This document shows, piece after piece, positions 34,993 to 43,762 of a stretch of 64,000 bases of DNA. The stretch's first letter is position 1, and every line of letters begins with the position of its first letter. A model generated the notes under the pieces. The model saw only the letters and a list, made by a program, of their open reading frames with translations. It was not told where the DNA came from and did not search any database. Made by a program: the position numbers and the translations under genes. This stretch comes from Arthrobacter sp. Soc17.1.1.1 (GTDB lineage: Bacteria; Actinomycetota; Actinomycetes; Actinomycetales; Micrococcaceae), in assembly GCF_036867195.1 (NCBI RefSeq), contig NZ_JBAJII010000001.1, forward strand, positions 3,038,001 to 3,102,000, in the 5' to 3' direction.

Positions 34993-35664
34993 TCAAGCCA
35001 GCAGGTGCACCAGCAGGAGGGCGCCGCCCAGCGCCGACACGACCGCACGCGCCAGGTTCAGCCTCGACCACGGGCCGACGAACACGGCCCACGCAGCGTC
35101 CTCGTCGGAAGCGCCCGAACCACCCGAGCCACCAGAGACACCCGGGCCACCCGAGCGGCCCGAACCACCCGAACCACCCGAACCACCCGAACCACCCGAA
35201 CCACCCGAACCACCCGAACCACCCGAACCACCCGAGCCACCCGAGCCACCCGAGCCACCCGAACCACCGGAACCACCCGAGCCTCCCGAGCCTCCCGAGC
35301 CACCAGAGTCACCAGTGTCGCCCGAGCCGCCGGACCCCGCACGAGCAAGTGCGTCGTTCAGGGGGACGTTGCCGACAACGGTGATGACCACGCCCACGAG
35401 ATAGCCCGCAGCTCCCAGACCCACAAGAGGCTCGCGCCCGAGGACGCCGAGCACCAACGCAACGACGCAGAGGATCGCGGTGCCGAAGAAGAGAGCCATG
35501 AAGGGCGGACGTACCGCCCAGCGGTTGATCTCACGCATGACCGTCGTGCCGGCCCGCGGGTCCGGGGTCAGCGCCGGTATCACCATCACGGCGAAGGCGA
35601 CATAGACACCCGCGGTCAGAAGACAGCCGATGACGGCCGCAGCCGTGATGATCGTGGTCGGCAT
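34993..35664 (-). CDS. DUF1772 membrane protein with a Gly-Gly-Ser repeat insert
   Basis: A 223-residue protein. The N-terminal 108 residues and C-terminal 35 residues form a DUF1772 (anthrone-oxygenase-like) fold with four hydrophobic segments (GCLLTAGVYVAFAVMVIP, NVPLNDAL...WSRLNLARAVVSALGGALLLVHLLA). Between NDALA and the WSRLNLAR helix lie 25 nine-bp units encoding (Gly-Gly-Ser)n, residues about 110-184. This loop normally joins the helices directly. The start is ATG 35664. Confidence 0.82.
   Translation of the reverse strand: MPTTIITAAAVIGCLLTAGVYVAFAVMVIPALTPDPRAGTTVMREINRWAVRPPFMALFFGTAILCVVALVLGVLGREPLVGLGAAGYLVGVVITVVGNVPLNDALARAGSGGSGDTGDSGGSGGSGGSGGSGGSGGSGGSGGSGGSGGSGGSGGSGGSGGSGGSGGSGRSGGPGVSGGSGGSGASDEDAAWAVFVGPWSRLNLARAVVSALGGALLLVHLLA
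35111..35335 (-). repeat. 9-bp in-frame repeat, about 25 units, in the DUF1772 gene
   Basis: Units like CCACCCGAA (plus strand), encoding Gly-Gly-Ser on the minus strand. A central run of identical units (35165-35227) suggests recent growth; flanking units vary, for example CCACCAGAG and CCTCCCGAG. Confidence 0.9.
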
Positions 35665-35795
35665 GGCTCTATGCTCCGTCCGCTGAGTTCGTGCAACCCG
35701 ACACTACCGCCGGACGCGGGACATCGACCGGCCGGGGAACGAGCCATCGGTCCGCCCCGTTGGAACGGGGTACCCCTCCTCGAAAGGTCCACCCC

Positions 35796-36434
35796 GTGCG
35801 TATCCTCCTGACCGGCATCGACGGCTCCGGCAAGAGCACGGCAGCGCGCGATTTCGCAGCCGCCATCACGGCTCGCGGCGGCACAGCACTCGTGCTGAAG
35901 AACCCTGCCGGCCGGAGGACCATGAGCGGCTGGTGGTACGCCCTGCACTGGGCGCCCGGACCCCGCGTCCAGGACCTCCTGGAGACGGTCACCCGCGTGG
36001 CCAACGTCCTCGTGAACGAGGTGCGGCTGGCCCGGTTCGACGGCGTCGCCATCCTCGATCGCGGACTGGACTGCCAGCTCGCACTGCGGGAGACACAAGG
36101 CCTTCCGCACGGCGTCCTCGTGCCGTGGCTTCGGCGTGTCCTGCCGGCTCCCGACGTCGTCGTGCACTTCGAGCTCCCGGTCGACGTCGCCCTCGAACGG
36201 GTACACCGGCGCGCCACGGACCGCGAGACCCGCTCGGGTCTCGCGGCGCTGCAGGCCGCCTACCGGCGCCTGCCGGCCTACCCGTCGTTCCACATCCTGC
36301 AGTCCGCCGGTACGCGAGAGACCATCACGGACGAGTTGCTCGCCCTGGCAGGCTACGACGACCTGATACGCACCGACAGCCTGACAGGCTGCCACGAGGT
36401 CCCCGGACAGGACCGGCTCCCCACGTACAGCTGA
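35796..36434 (+). CDS. P-loop nucleoside/thymidylate-kinase-like protein
   Basis: A 212-residue P-loop kinase. Walker A is TGIDGSGKST, the DR motif is ILDRGLDCQLA, and PAPDVVVHFELPVDVALERVHRRATDRE matches the lid region of thymidylate-kinase-like enzymes. The start is GTG 35796, after AAAGG; an in-frame upstream start would add a low-complexity head. The phosphoryl acceptor is not identifiable, so dTMP is only the likely default. The gene is divergent from the DUF1772 gene. Confidence 0.78.
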   Translation: MRILLTGIDGSGKSTAARDFAAAITARGGTALVLKNPAGRRTMSGWWYALHWAPGPRVQDLLETVTRVANVLVNEVRLARFDGVAILDRGLDCQLALRETQGLPHGVLVPWLRRVLPAPDVVVHFELPVDVALERVHRRATDRETRSGLAALQAAYRRLPAYPSFHILQSAGTRETITDELLALAGYDDLIRTDSLTGCHEVPGQDRLPTYS

Positions 36435-36473
36435 CGCGTGGCACACCGCACGGCGGCAGGCCGGGCCTGACCC

Positions 36474-37382
36474 CTAGAGAGCGGTGATCGTCCAGCCGGT
36501 CCGGTGCGTCGCACCCGGCTCGAGGACCACGAGGTCCTCCCCCGTGGTGAACGCCGCAGGCGGACACGTCATGGGTTCGACAGCGAGGCCCAGACGGGTG
36601 TCCTCGAGCTTCTGCGGGAGGTCGGCCGTATGGATCTGGACCCATGGGCAGCTCTCGTCCCAGACCATCGCGGTGCCGGTTCCGTGCGCCGGATCGGTGA
36701 CCCTGACGGTGGCAAGGCCGGCTGCGTCGCGACTGATGTCCGTGAAGGCATGATCGATCTGCACGTCGCCGATGAGGTGGGCCGACCGGAAGTCGAAGGG
36801 GGTCCCCTCGACGGGTTCCTTCGCCACCGGCAGCAGGCGATCGGGCGTGACGGTCAGGACGGTGGACGCCGGGAGTTCGAGCACCCACTCGTCGAGCGGC
36901 GATGGTCCCGCCAGGAGGTACGGGTGAGGGCAGACGCCGTAGGGCGCGCGCCGCGAACCCGTGTTCAGGGCCGTGACGTCGGTGCGGAAACCATCGGGGC
37001 CGACACTGAAGCGTGCGTGCAGCGCGACCGTGAAGGGGTACGCCTCCGTCGGCTCGATGGTGCACCCGAGCGTCACGGCGGAAGCGCTGTGCTCCACGAG
37101 GGTCCAGGGGATGTCGAAGACGAGTCCGTGGAGGGCCGTGCCCCGCTCGGGTTCGTTGACCGGCAGCTCGTGGTCGACACCGTCGAACGAGTAGCGTCCG
37201 TCGGCGATGCGGTTGGGCCAGGGCGCCACGAAGGCACCACGGAAGTTCGGCATCTCCTCGTCCGCACCGAAACCGACCACGAGGGGGCGTCCCTCGTACG
37301 TGAGCTCACGGACGGCGGCACCGAGACCGAGGACGACGGCCGCATAGCCGTCGCCCTCGATCCTGTATTCAACGTTGTTCAT
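36474..37382 (-). CDS. Aldose 1-epimerase family protein
   Basis: A 302-residue mutarotase-fold protein. GRPLVVGFGADEE, FRGAFVAPWPNRIADG, GTALHGLVFD and VCPHPYLLAG carry the conserved Arg, His and His residues of the family. ATG 37382 overlaps the stop of the arabinofuranosidase gene by 4 nt. It would interconvert anomers of the released sugar (L-arabinose or similar). Confidence 0.87.
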   Translation of the reverse strand: MNNVEYRIEGDGYAAVVLGLGAAVRELTYEGRPLVVGFGADEEMPNFRGAFVAPWPNRIADGRYSFDGVDHELPVNEPERGTALHGLVFDIPWTLVEHSASAVTLGCTIEPTEAYPFTVALHARFSVGPDGFRTDVTALNTGSRRAPYGVCPHPYLLAGPSPLDEWVLELPASTVLTVTPDRLLPVAKEPVEGTPFDFRSAHLIGDVQIDHAFTDISRDAAGLATVRVTDPAHGTGTAMVWDESCPWVQIHTADLPQKLEDTRLGLAVEPMTCPPAAFTTGEDLVVLEPGATHRTGWTITAL

Positions 37383-38890
37383 GCGAGCGTTACGGCCGTC
37401 CATGACACGGGGGGAAGCGTGATGGTGACGACGCCGCCATCCAGCGTGGCGGAGGTATTGGGTCTCATGGTCACGCGCTCGGGCTCCTCAAGGGTGTTCT
37501 TCGCATACACGTCCGTATCGTACAGCGACTGCGCATCCACCCGATGGAAGGCATCCAGCGCGGCGATATCGATGGACACGGTGGTCTCCTCGGTCTGCGA
37601 CCGGTTCACGAGGAACACGGCGGTGGCGCCGGTGGCGTCGTCGTGCGTCGCCACGGCGTCCACGAGCGGGACGACACCGTACTCGCTGGTCTCGTAGGTC
37701 CCGGCGTCGAGCTTCAGCTCGAGCACGGAGCCCTGCGCCAGGCGCGAGGTGATGGCGAACGGGAAGAAGGTGGTCTGGCGCCAGGCCGGGCCGCCCGGCT
37801 CCGTCATGATCGGGGCGATCACGTTCACGAGCTGCGCCAGCGACGCCGAGGTGACGCGGTCCGCGTGCTTGAGCAGCGAGATCATCAGGTTCCCGAACAC
37901 GACGGCGTCCGCCACCGAATAGCAGTCCTCGAGCAGGCGCGGGGCGACCGGCCAGTTGTCGAGGCCCTGGATCTTGTCGACGTTCTCGAAGCGGCTGATG
38001 TACCAGACGTTCCACTCGTCGAAGGAGATGTTGATGGTCTTCGAACTGCCCCGGACGGCCTTCACGTGGTCCGCCGTGGCGACGACCGACTCGATGAAGG
38101 AGTCCATGTCGACTGCCGAGGCGAGGAACGAGCCGAGGTCGCCGTCCTTCTCCTCGTAGTAGGCGTGGCAGGAGATGTAGTCGACGTCGTCGTAGGTGTG
38201 GGAGAGGACCACGCGCTCCCACTCGCCGAAGGTCGGCATGTGGGCGCTGGAGGACCCGCAGGCCACGAGTTCGATGGACGGGTCCAGCTGGCGCATGGCC
38301 TTCGCCGTGCGCGAGGCGATCTTCCCGTAGTCGTCGGCCGACCGGTGACCGAGCTGCCAGGGACCGTCCATCTCGTTGCCGAGGCACCAGATCTTCACCC
38401 CGAACGGATCCGGGCGCCCGTTGGCCATCCGCTGGTCGGCAAGATCCGTGCCCTTGGGCAGGTTCGAGTACTCGAGGAGCTCGAGGGCCTCGAGCGTGCC
38501 GCGCGTGCCGAGGTTGACCGCGAGCATGAGGTCGCTGTCCACCTTCCGCAGCCAGGACGCGAACTCGTGCATGCCCACCTGGTTCGTCTCGGTGGAGTGC
38601 CAGGCCAGGTCGAGGCGTGTGGGGCGTTCGTCGCGCGGGCCCACGCTGTCCTCCCAGCGGAACCCGGAGACGAAGTTCCCGCCCGGGTAGCGGATCGTCG
38701 AGACCCCCATCTCCCTCACCAGCTCGATGACGTCCTGGCGGAAGCCCTCGTCGTCGGCCGTGGTGTGGCCGGGCTCGTAGATGCCGTCGTACACGTGGCG
38801 GCCGAGGTGCTCGACGAATCCGCCGAAGATGTTGCGGTTGATCCGCCCGACCGTGAAGTGGGGGTCGAGGGTGAGGCGTGCGTTCTGCAT
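37379..38890 (-). CDS. Alpha-N-arabinofuranosidase, GH51
   Basis: A 503-residue glycoside hydrolase family 51 protein. The general acid/base Glu is in WCLGNEMDGPWQ and the nucleophile Glu should lie in NISFDEWNVWY. RYPGGNFVSGFRWED is the family's N-terminal motif, and the C terminus is the usual beta-sandwich. There is no signal peptide, so it acts on imported arabinooligosaccharides. It is downstream of the sugar ABC permeases in the same operon. Confidence 0.93.
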   Translation of the reverse strand: MQNARLTLDPHFTVGRINRNIFGGFVEHLGRHVYDGIYEPGHTTADDEGFRQDVIELVREMGVSTIRYPGGNFVSGFRWEDSVGPRDERPTRLDLAWHSTETNQVGMHEFASWLRKVDSDLMLAVNLGTRGTLEALELLEYSNLPKGTDLADQRMANGRPDPFGVKIWCLGNEMDGPWQLGHRSADDYGKIASRTAKAMRQLDPSIELVACGSSSAHMPTFGEWERVVLSHTYDDVDYISCHAYYEEKDGDLGSFLASAVDMDSFIESVVATADHVKAVRGSSKTINISFDEWNVWYISRFENVDKIQGLDNWPVAPRLLEDCYSVADAVVFGNLMISLLKHADRVTSASLAQLVNVIAPIMTEPGGPAWRQTTFFPFAITSRLAQGSVLELKLDAGTYETSEYGVVPLVDAVATHDDATGATAVFLVNRSQTEETTVSIDIAALDAFHRVDAQSLYDTDVYAKNTLEEPERVTMRPNTSATLDGGVVTITLPPVSWTAVTLA

Positions 38891-38939
38891 CGAACTACTT
38901 TCTGTGCGGTGTCGTGGGGTCGAGAAGGCGGTCCTGCGG

Positions 38940-39866
38940 CTACTTGAGCGAGCCCAGGGACAGTCCGCCCTGCCAGTACTTCTGGAGGGAGAGGAACGCG
39001 ATGATCAGCGGGATGATCGAGATGAAGGCGCCGGTGGTGATGAGGTTCCAGAGCGCCTCGCCGCCGCTGCCGGCGTTGGACAGCGCGGTCCAGCCGTTCA
39101 GCCCCACGGTGACGGGGAGCAGCAGGGGATCGCTGAGGACCGCCAGCGGCAGGAAGAAGTTGTTCCAGGTGCCGACGACCGAGAGCAGGAGCACCGTGAC
39201 GATGGCCGGGCGCAGCAGCGGCAGCGCGATCGTGAAGAACGTCCGGAGCTCTCCGGCGCCGTCGATCCGCGCGGCGTCCAGCAGTTCGTCCGGCACGGCC
39301 TCCTGGGCGAAGACCCTCATGAGGTAGACGCCGAACGGGCTGAGGAGCGACGGGAGGATGACGGCCCAGATGGTGTTGACGAGGCCGACCTCGCTGAGGA
39401 GGACGAACGTCGGGATCACGAGCGCCGTCAGCGGGACCATGACCGCGCCGAGCAGGATGCCGAAGAAGGCACCCCTGCCGCGGAACCTGTACTTGGCGAA
39501 GCCGTAGCCGGCGAGGACCGCGAGGACCGTGGCACCCACGCCGCCCGAGATGGCGTACAGGAACGAGTTGCCGAGCCAGCGCCAGTAGATGCCGTTCTGG
39601 CGGTCGAACAGGCCCTGGACGTTGTCGACGAAGTGGAACTCGTCGTCGAACCACAGCGGCCCGCCCGAACCGCCGAAGAGGCCCGCGGTGTCCTTGGTGC
39701 TCGCGACGGTCAGCCACCAGATGGGGGTGATGAAGTAGATGACGAGGATGAGCAGGAAGATGTGCGAGCCGATGCGCGGCCCGCCGCTGCGGGCCCTGGT
39801 GCGCGATGCCGCGCTGCGGCCCCTGCCGCCCTGCTGCGAATCGAGCGTGTCTGTGACGAGTGCCAT
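38940..39866 (-). CDS. Carbohydrate ABC transporter permease, MalG type
   Basis: A 308-residue permease with six membrane segments. The EAA motif is DAARIDGAGELRTFFTIALPLLRP. It follows the MalF-type permease by 3 nt. A basic, Arg/Gly-rich N-terminal tail precedes the first segment (IGSHIFLLILVIYFITPIWW). Confidence 0.9.
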   Translation of the reverse strand: MALVTDTLDSQQGGRGRSAASRTRARSGGPRIGSHIFLLILVIYFITPIWWLTVASTKDTAGLFGGSGGPLWFDDEFHFVDNVQGLFDRQNGIYWRWLGNSFLYAISGGVGATVLAVLAGYGFAKYRFRGRGAFFGILLGAVMVPLTALVIPTFVLLSEVGLVNTIWAVILPSLLSPFGVYLMRVFAQEAVPDELLDAARIDGAGELRTFFTIALPLLRPAIVTVLLLSVVGTWNNFFLPLAVLSDPLLLPVTVGLNGWTALSNAGSGGEALWNLITTGAFISIIPLIIAFLSLQKYWQGGLSLGSLK

Positions 39867-39869
39867 GGC

Positions 39870-40820
39870 TTATTTCAGTCCGCTCTGCTTGCGGGTCAGG
39901 AAGAGGAAGAAGAAGGAGAACACGAAGACCACGATGCCGAGCGCGAACGAGATGGCCGAGGCGTAGTTGAACTGGCTGTAGGAGAAGGCCAGCGAGAACG
40001 CGTACATGTTCGGGGTGTAGTCCGTGGGGATCGCACCCTGCGCAACGCCCCGCAGCACTTGCGGTTCGGTGAAGAACTGGAGGGTCCCGATCAGGGCGAA
40101 GATGACCACCATGACGAGCGAGGAGGAGATCATGGGGACCTTGATGCGGGTGGCGATCTGCCGGTCCGAGGCACCGTCGAGCACGGCCGCCTCGTAGATC
40201 CCCGGGTCGATGCCCCTGAGCGCGGCGTAGATGATGATCATGTAGTAGCCGGCCCACTGCCAGGTCACGATGTTCACGAGGCTTCCGAAGATGCTGTCCT
40301 GCGCGAGGAAGTTCGGCGCCTCGGCCCCGAACAGGGCGAAGAGCGTACTCGCGGGACCGAAGCGCGGACTGTAGAGGAAGCCCCACATGAGCGCACCGAT
40401 GACCACCGGCACGGCGTAGGGGATGAAGATCATCAGCCGGGAGAACTTCGACGCCCAGGTGGCGAGGTTGTCGAGGACGAGCGCGGCGATCAGCGCCACG
40501 ATCATCTGGGCCGGGATCATGATGAGCCCGAACTTCGCCACGGTGAGCAGTCCGTCGAGGAAGAGCGGATCCGTGAAGGCCTTGGCGTAGTTCGCGAAGC
40601 CCACGAACCTGTCGCCGGTGGCGAGCGTGCTCGTGAACAGGCTCATCCGGAAGGCGAAGACGAGCGGGAGGACCAGGAAGGTCAGGAAGATCAGGGCGAA
40701 GGGTGCGACGAACAACCACCCCCAGCGCTGGCGGCGCCGGTAGTTCCTGTCCGGTCGGTGCTTGACCTGCTGGTGTGCCTCGGCGCGGTGGGACGACGTC
40801 GGCGCGGTGGTCGTGGCCAT
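39870..40820 (-). CDS. Carbohydrate ABC transporter permease, MalF type
   Basis: A 316-residue permease with six membrane segments. EAAVLDGASDRQIATRIKVPMIS is the EAA loop. ATG 40820 follows a GGAGG site; the frame is open further upstream but that part is low complexity. The two permeases and the binding protein make a CUT1 importer; no ATPase gene is present, as is usual for CUT1 systems that borrow MsiK. Confidence 0.9.
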   Translation of the reverse strand: MATTTAPTSSHRAEAHQQVKHRPDRNYRRRQRWGWLFVAPFALIFLTFLVLPLVFAFRMSLFTSTLATGDRFVGFANYAKAFTDPLFLDGLLTVAKFGLIMIPAQMIVALIAALVLDNLATWASKFSRLMIFIPYAVPVVIGALMWGFLYSPRFGPASTLFALFGAEAPNFLAQDSIFGSLVNIVTWQWAGYYMIIIYAALRGIDPGIYEAAVLDGASDRQIATRIKVPMISSSLVMVVIFALIGTLQFFTEPQVLRGVAQGAIPTDYTPNMYAFSLAFSYSQFNYASAISFALGIVVFVFSFFFLFLTRKQSGLK

Positions 40821-40840
40821 GATGGTCTTTCCTCCGGATC

Positions 40841-40876
40841 GGAACGGACGTGGGGGTGGGAACGGACGTGGGGGTG
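40841..40876. repeat. 18-bp direct repeat, 2 copies, in the binding-protein/permease gap
   Basis: GGAACGGACGTGGGGGTG occurs at 40841-40858 and 40859-40876. It lies between the MalF-type start and the hairpin after the binding protein. Confidence 0.7.
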
Positions 40877-40899
40877 GGAGTCTCCGCAGGGACCGGGAA

Positions 40900-40930
40900 G
40901 CAGGGTGCCCACGCTGGGCGGGCACCCTGC
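40900..40930 (-). terminator. Hairpin after the sugar-binding protein gene
   Basis: GCAGGGTGCCC (40900-40910) and GGGCACCCTGC (40920-40930) are perfect 11-bp arms around a 9-nt loop. It lies 8 bp past the binding-protein stop on the minus strand and before the permease genes, so it may limit read-through, as in the amino-acid operon. Confidence 0.7.
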
Positions 40931-40937
40931 CGTCGGG

Positions 40938-42290
40938 CTACTTGAGCGTGAAGCCCTGCTCGGTGGCGTACTGCTCGAGCGAGGCCTGCAGGTCGTCGAG
41001 TGCCTGGCTCGCGTCCTTCTCGCCCTGGACCATGGCGTAGATCTGGACCGTCAGCTGGTCGTAGGCGTAGTTCTGGAACGGGCTGAACGTGGCGCCCTCG
41101 TAGCCGGCCGCGGCATCGAGGAAGACGTCCTTGTTGATCTGCTGCCCGCCGAAGAACTCGTACTCCTTGGTGGCGAACTCGTCCGACTCGAGCACCGGGG
41201 CGTAGGACGGGAAGAGGGCGCCCTTGTCGACACCGAGGTTCATGCCCTCGTCGTTGCCGAAGATCCCCATGGCGACCTTCGCGGCGAGTTCCTTGTCGGA
41301 GGCCTGCTCCGTGACGGCGAACGTGGATCCGCCCCAGTTGACCTGGACGGGACTGGCAGCGTCCCACTGCGGCAGCGGTGCTGCACGCCAGACCGCGGTC
41401 GGGTCGGCGTCCGAGAGGCCCTGCAGGTACCCGGGCCCCCAGGCGGCGGCGAGGTACACGGCGTAGGAGCCGTCGACCAGCTTGGTGTTGTAGTCGGCGG
41501 TGAAGGCGTCATCGGTGGCCACGAGACCGTCCTTGACGAGCCCCTCCCAGTACTCGAGCACCTTCTTGGCGCCGTCGTCGTTCACATCGATGCCGATCTC
41601 CTGCGGATTCGCGGAGTCGTACTCGAACGGGACGGACCCGGCCTGGGCGAAGAGCGCCTGGTTGAACGCGCGGCCATTGGTCGGGAAGTCGGCCATGACG
41701 GCGCCGCTGCCCGAGTCCTTGAGCTGCTTCGCGGCCGCCGCGAACTCGTCCCACGTGGTGGGGACGGTGATGCCGGCCGCATCGAAGAGATCCTGGCGGT
41801 ACAGCATGCCCATGGGTCCGCCGTCCACGGGGATGGCGTAGACCGCGTCGCCGCTCGAAGCGTCCTCCCAGGCGCCTTCGGCGTACTGGTCCTTGACGTC
41901 ATCGGCTCCGTACTCGGTGAGGTCCACGAGCGCGTCACGGATGGTGAAGCTGGAGAGGACCTCGGATTCGAGCTGGATGACGTCCGGGGCACCCGATCCC
42001 GATTCGATCGACGTCGAGAACTTCGTGTACTCGTCGTTCCCCTGGCCTGCATTCGTCCAGCAGATCTGGACGTCGTCGTTGGCGTTGTTGAACTGGTCGA
42101 CGACCTCGTCGAATGCGGGGTACCAGGCCCAGACGGTCACCTGGGGTGCCTCGGCGTTGACGATGGTGTTGGTGCAGGAGGCGGCTTCGGAGCCCCCTCC
42201 GTCGCCACCCGCTTCCCCTCCGGAGCAGCCGGTCAGTGCTACGGCAGCGCCGGTGACGATGCCGACCGATGCCAGGAACGTGGCTTTCAT
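40938..42290 (-). CDS. Extracellular sugar-binding lipoprotein, ABC family 1
   Basis: A 450-residue lipoprotein. The signal peptide ends in AVALTGCSGGE, giving the lipobox Cys, so it is anchored outside. The mature part is a family 1 binding protein: QVTVWAWYPAFDEVVDQFN, and a YLAAAWGPGYLQG region typical of the CUT1 group. ATG 42290 follows GAGGAAG. It is the first gene of the arabino-oligosaccharide operon and lies next to an operator. Confidence 0.9.
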   Translation of the reverse strand: MKATFLASVGIVTGAAVALTGCSGGEAGGDGGGSEAASCTNTIVNAEAPQVTVWAWYPAFDEVVDQFNNANDDVQICWTNAGQGNDEYTKFSTSIESGSGAPDVIQLESEVLSSFTIRDALVDLTEYGADDVKDQYAEGAWEDASSGDAVYAIPVDGGPMGMLYRQDLFDAAGITVPTTWDEFAAAAKQLKDSGSGAVMADFPTNGRAFNQALFAQAGSVPFEYDSANPQEIGIDVNDDGAKKVLEYWEGLVKDGLVATDDAFTADYNTKLVDGSYAVYLAAAWGPGYLQGLSDADPTAVWRAAPLPQWDAASPVQVNWGGSTFAVTEQASDKELAAKVAMGIFGNDEGMNLGVDKGALFPSYAPVLESDEFATKEYEFFGGQQINKDVFLDAAAGYEGATFSPFQNYAYDQLTVQIYAMVQGEKDASQALDDLQASLEQYATEQGFTLK

Positions 42291-42480
42291 ATCGTGTGCT
42301 TCCTCTCGCGGTGGCATTCCACCGTGGTCCGCCCGAAGGCGGCTGGTCCAGGTTCTGCAGGGAGGAGGATCGCCGGGGCACCCCGATGGTGCGCCCTGTC
42401 GAATCTTCCTTGATCCGGGTCCGTCCTCCTGCGCCTGGGCCTCGGGTTCGAGGGTCGGAGCAGGTCTCGGTTCCGTCATT

Positions 42481-42505
42481 TACATCGTTGTAGGTAAACG
42501 ATGTA
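42481..42505 (-). promoter_or_regulatory. LacI-type operator upstream of the sugar operon
   Basis: TACATCGTT (42481-42489) and AACGATGTA (42497-42505) form a perfect 9-bp inverted repeat around 7 bp. The left half can also be read as TACATCGTTGTA, nearly identical to the site before the LacI gene. It sits about 190 bp upstream of the binding-protein start. Confidence 0.72.
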
Positions 42506-42577
42506 GAAGTAGCATGCAGAGTGAGGCGGGTCACTGTCAAGGGTGCATGGAGGGAATCCCGTCCAGTGGCCGAACCG

Positions 42578-43594
42578 TTACTCCGGCAGGGCCGAGGACT
42601 CCCGCTCGATGACCTGGAACCGCGCCTCGAACTCACGGGGCGGCACGTCACCCTCCCGCCCGGAGATGCGCTCCTGGAGGACACGCACGGCGGTGTCGGC
42701 GATCTCGTCGCGGCCCGGGGCGATCGTGGAGAGCGTCGGCAGGGAGTATCTGCCTTCGTCGAGGTCGTCGAACCCGATGACGGCGACGTCGTCCGGGATC
42801 GTCCGGCCCGCCTCCTGGAGCACACGCATCGCGCCGAGCGCCAGGGTGTCGTTCATGCCGAACACGGCGTCGAACTCCACCCCGGATGCGAGCAGCTCCC
42901 GCATCGAGGTCGCACCGTTGGCCCGGTGCCAGAGGGTCGTGTAGGCCACGAGTTCGGGATCGAAGGGGATGCCGGCCTCATCGAGCGCCTGCCGGTACCC
43001 GCGCAGCCGGAGGCCGGCAGAACCGATGACCTCGCCCCGGTGCCCGCCGACCACCGCGATGCGGCGCCGGCCCTTGGAGAGCAGGTGCGCGGTCGCGGCA
43101 CGTGCTGACTCGACGTTGCTCATCGTCACATGGTCCGTGGGTCCACCGAAGATGCGTTCGCCGAGCAGGACGAGCGGGAAGTTCACGTTCAGATGGTGTG
43201 CGTCCTCGTTGGACATCCCGAGCGGACTGAACAGGAGCCCGTCGGTCATCTGGAGTCGAGGGCTCGAGAGGATCTCGAGCTCGTGGTCGCGGTCCCCGCC
43301 GGTCTGCTCGATCAGCACCTTGAGTCCGCGCCGTTCGGCGGCCTTGATGATCGAATCGGCCAGTTCCGCGAAATAACTCAACGACAGTTCGGGGACGGCG
43401 AGCCCGATCACGCCCGTCCTGCCCGAGCGGAGGCTGCGGGCCGACAGGTTGGGGCTGTAGCCGAGTTCCGAGATGGCTTCCATGACACGCTGCTTCGTCT
43501 CGGCGCGGATGTGCTGGTAGTCGTTGATGACGTTCGAGACGGTCTTGATCGAGACGCCGGCTGCCAGCGCAACGTCCTTCAGTGTGGCCGCCAT
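42578..43594 (-). CDS. LacI-family transcriptional regulator
   Basis: A 338-residue repressor. The N-terminal HTH reads TLKDVALAAGVSIKTVSNVIN, the hinge helix NLSARSLRSGRTGVIGL, and the rest is a periplasmic-binding-like sensor domain. ATG 43594 follows GAGGGAG. It is followed on the same strand by the arabinose-type operon. Palindromes near its start (43648-43661) and before the operon (42481-42505) suggest autoregulation and repression of the operon. Confidence 0.9.
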   Translation of the reverse strand: MAATLKDVALAAGVSIKTVSNVINDYQHIRAETKQRVMEAISELGYSPNLSARSLRSGRTGVIGLAVPELSLSYFAELADSIIKAAERRGLKVLIEQTGGDRDHELEILSSPRLQMTDGLLFSPLGMSNEDAHHLNVNFPLVLLGERIFGGPTDHVTMSNVESARAATAHLLSKGRRRIAVVGGHRGEVIGSAGLRLRGYRQALDEAGIPFDPELVAYTTLWHRANGATSMRELLASGVEFDAVFGMNDTLALGAMRVLQEAGRTIPDDVAVIGFDDLDEGRYSLPTLSTIAPGRDEIADTAVRVLQERISGREGDVPPREFEARFQVIERESSALPE

Positions 43595-43626
43595 GCCGCT
43601 CCCTCGGGTCCTGCCGTGATGCACTG

Positions 43627-43644
43627 CACCTCACGCGTGAGGTG
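43627..43644 (-). promoter_or_regulatory. 18-bp perfect palindrome before the LacI gene
   Basis: CACCTCACGCGTGAGGTG is a perfect palindrome, 33 bp upstream of the LacI start and 4 bp before the LacI-type site. It has no similarity to the LacI-type sites and may bind another regulator or be part of the oxidase control region. Confidence 0.55.
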
Positions 43645-43647
43645 AGT

Positions 43648-43661
43648 CTACAACGTTGTAG
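43648..43661 (-). promoter_or_regulatory. LacI-type operator between the LacI gene and the alditol oxidase gene
   Basis: CTACAACGTTGTAG is a perfect 14-bp palindrome with the AACGTT centre typical of LacI-family operators. Its TACAACGTTGTA core differs at one position from TACATCGTTGTA at 42481-42492. Confidence 0.75.
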
Positions 43662-43762
43662 GATGAGCGGGCACCCTACCGGAGGGGTTGCTGCGGCCTC
43701 TCTTCACGGCGTCGAGCCCCTCCTCACCCCACCGGCGCGACACCGGCCAGACAAGGACCACC

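Noticed and set aside
38716..42413. Two very long open frames over the sugar operon, one on each strand
   Set aside because: They run out of frame with the well-conserved permeases, binding protein and GH51 gene and have no recognisable domain.
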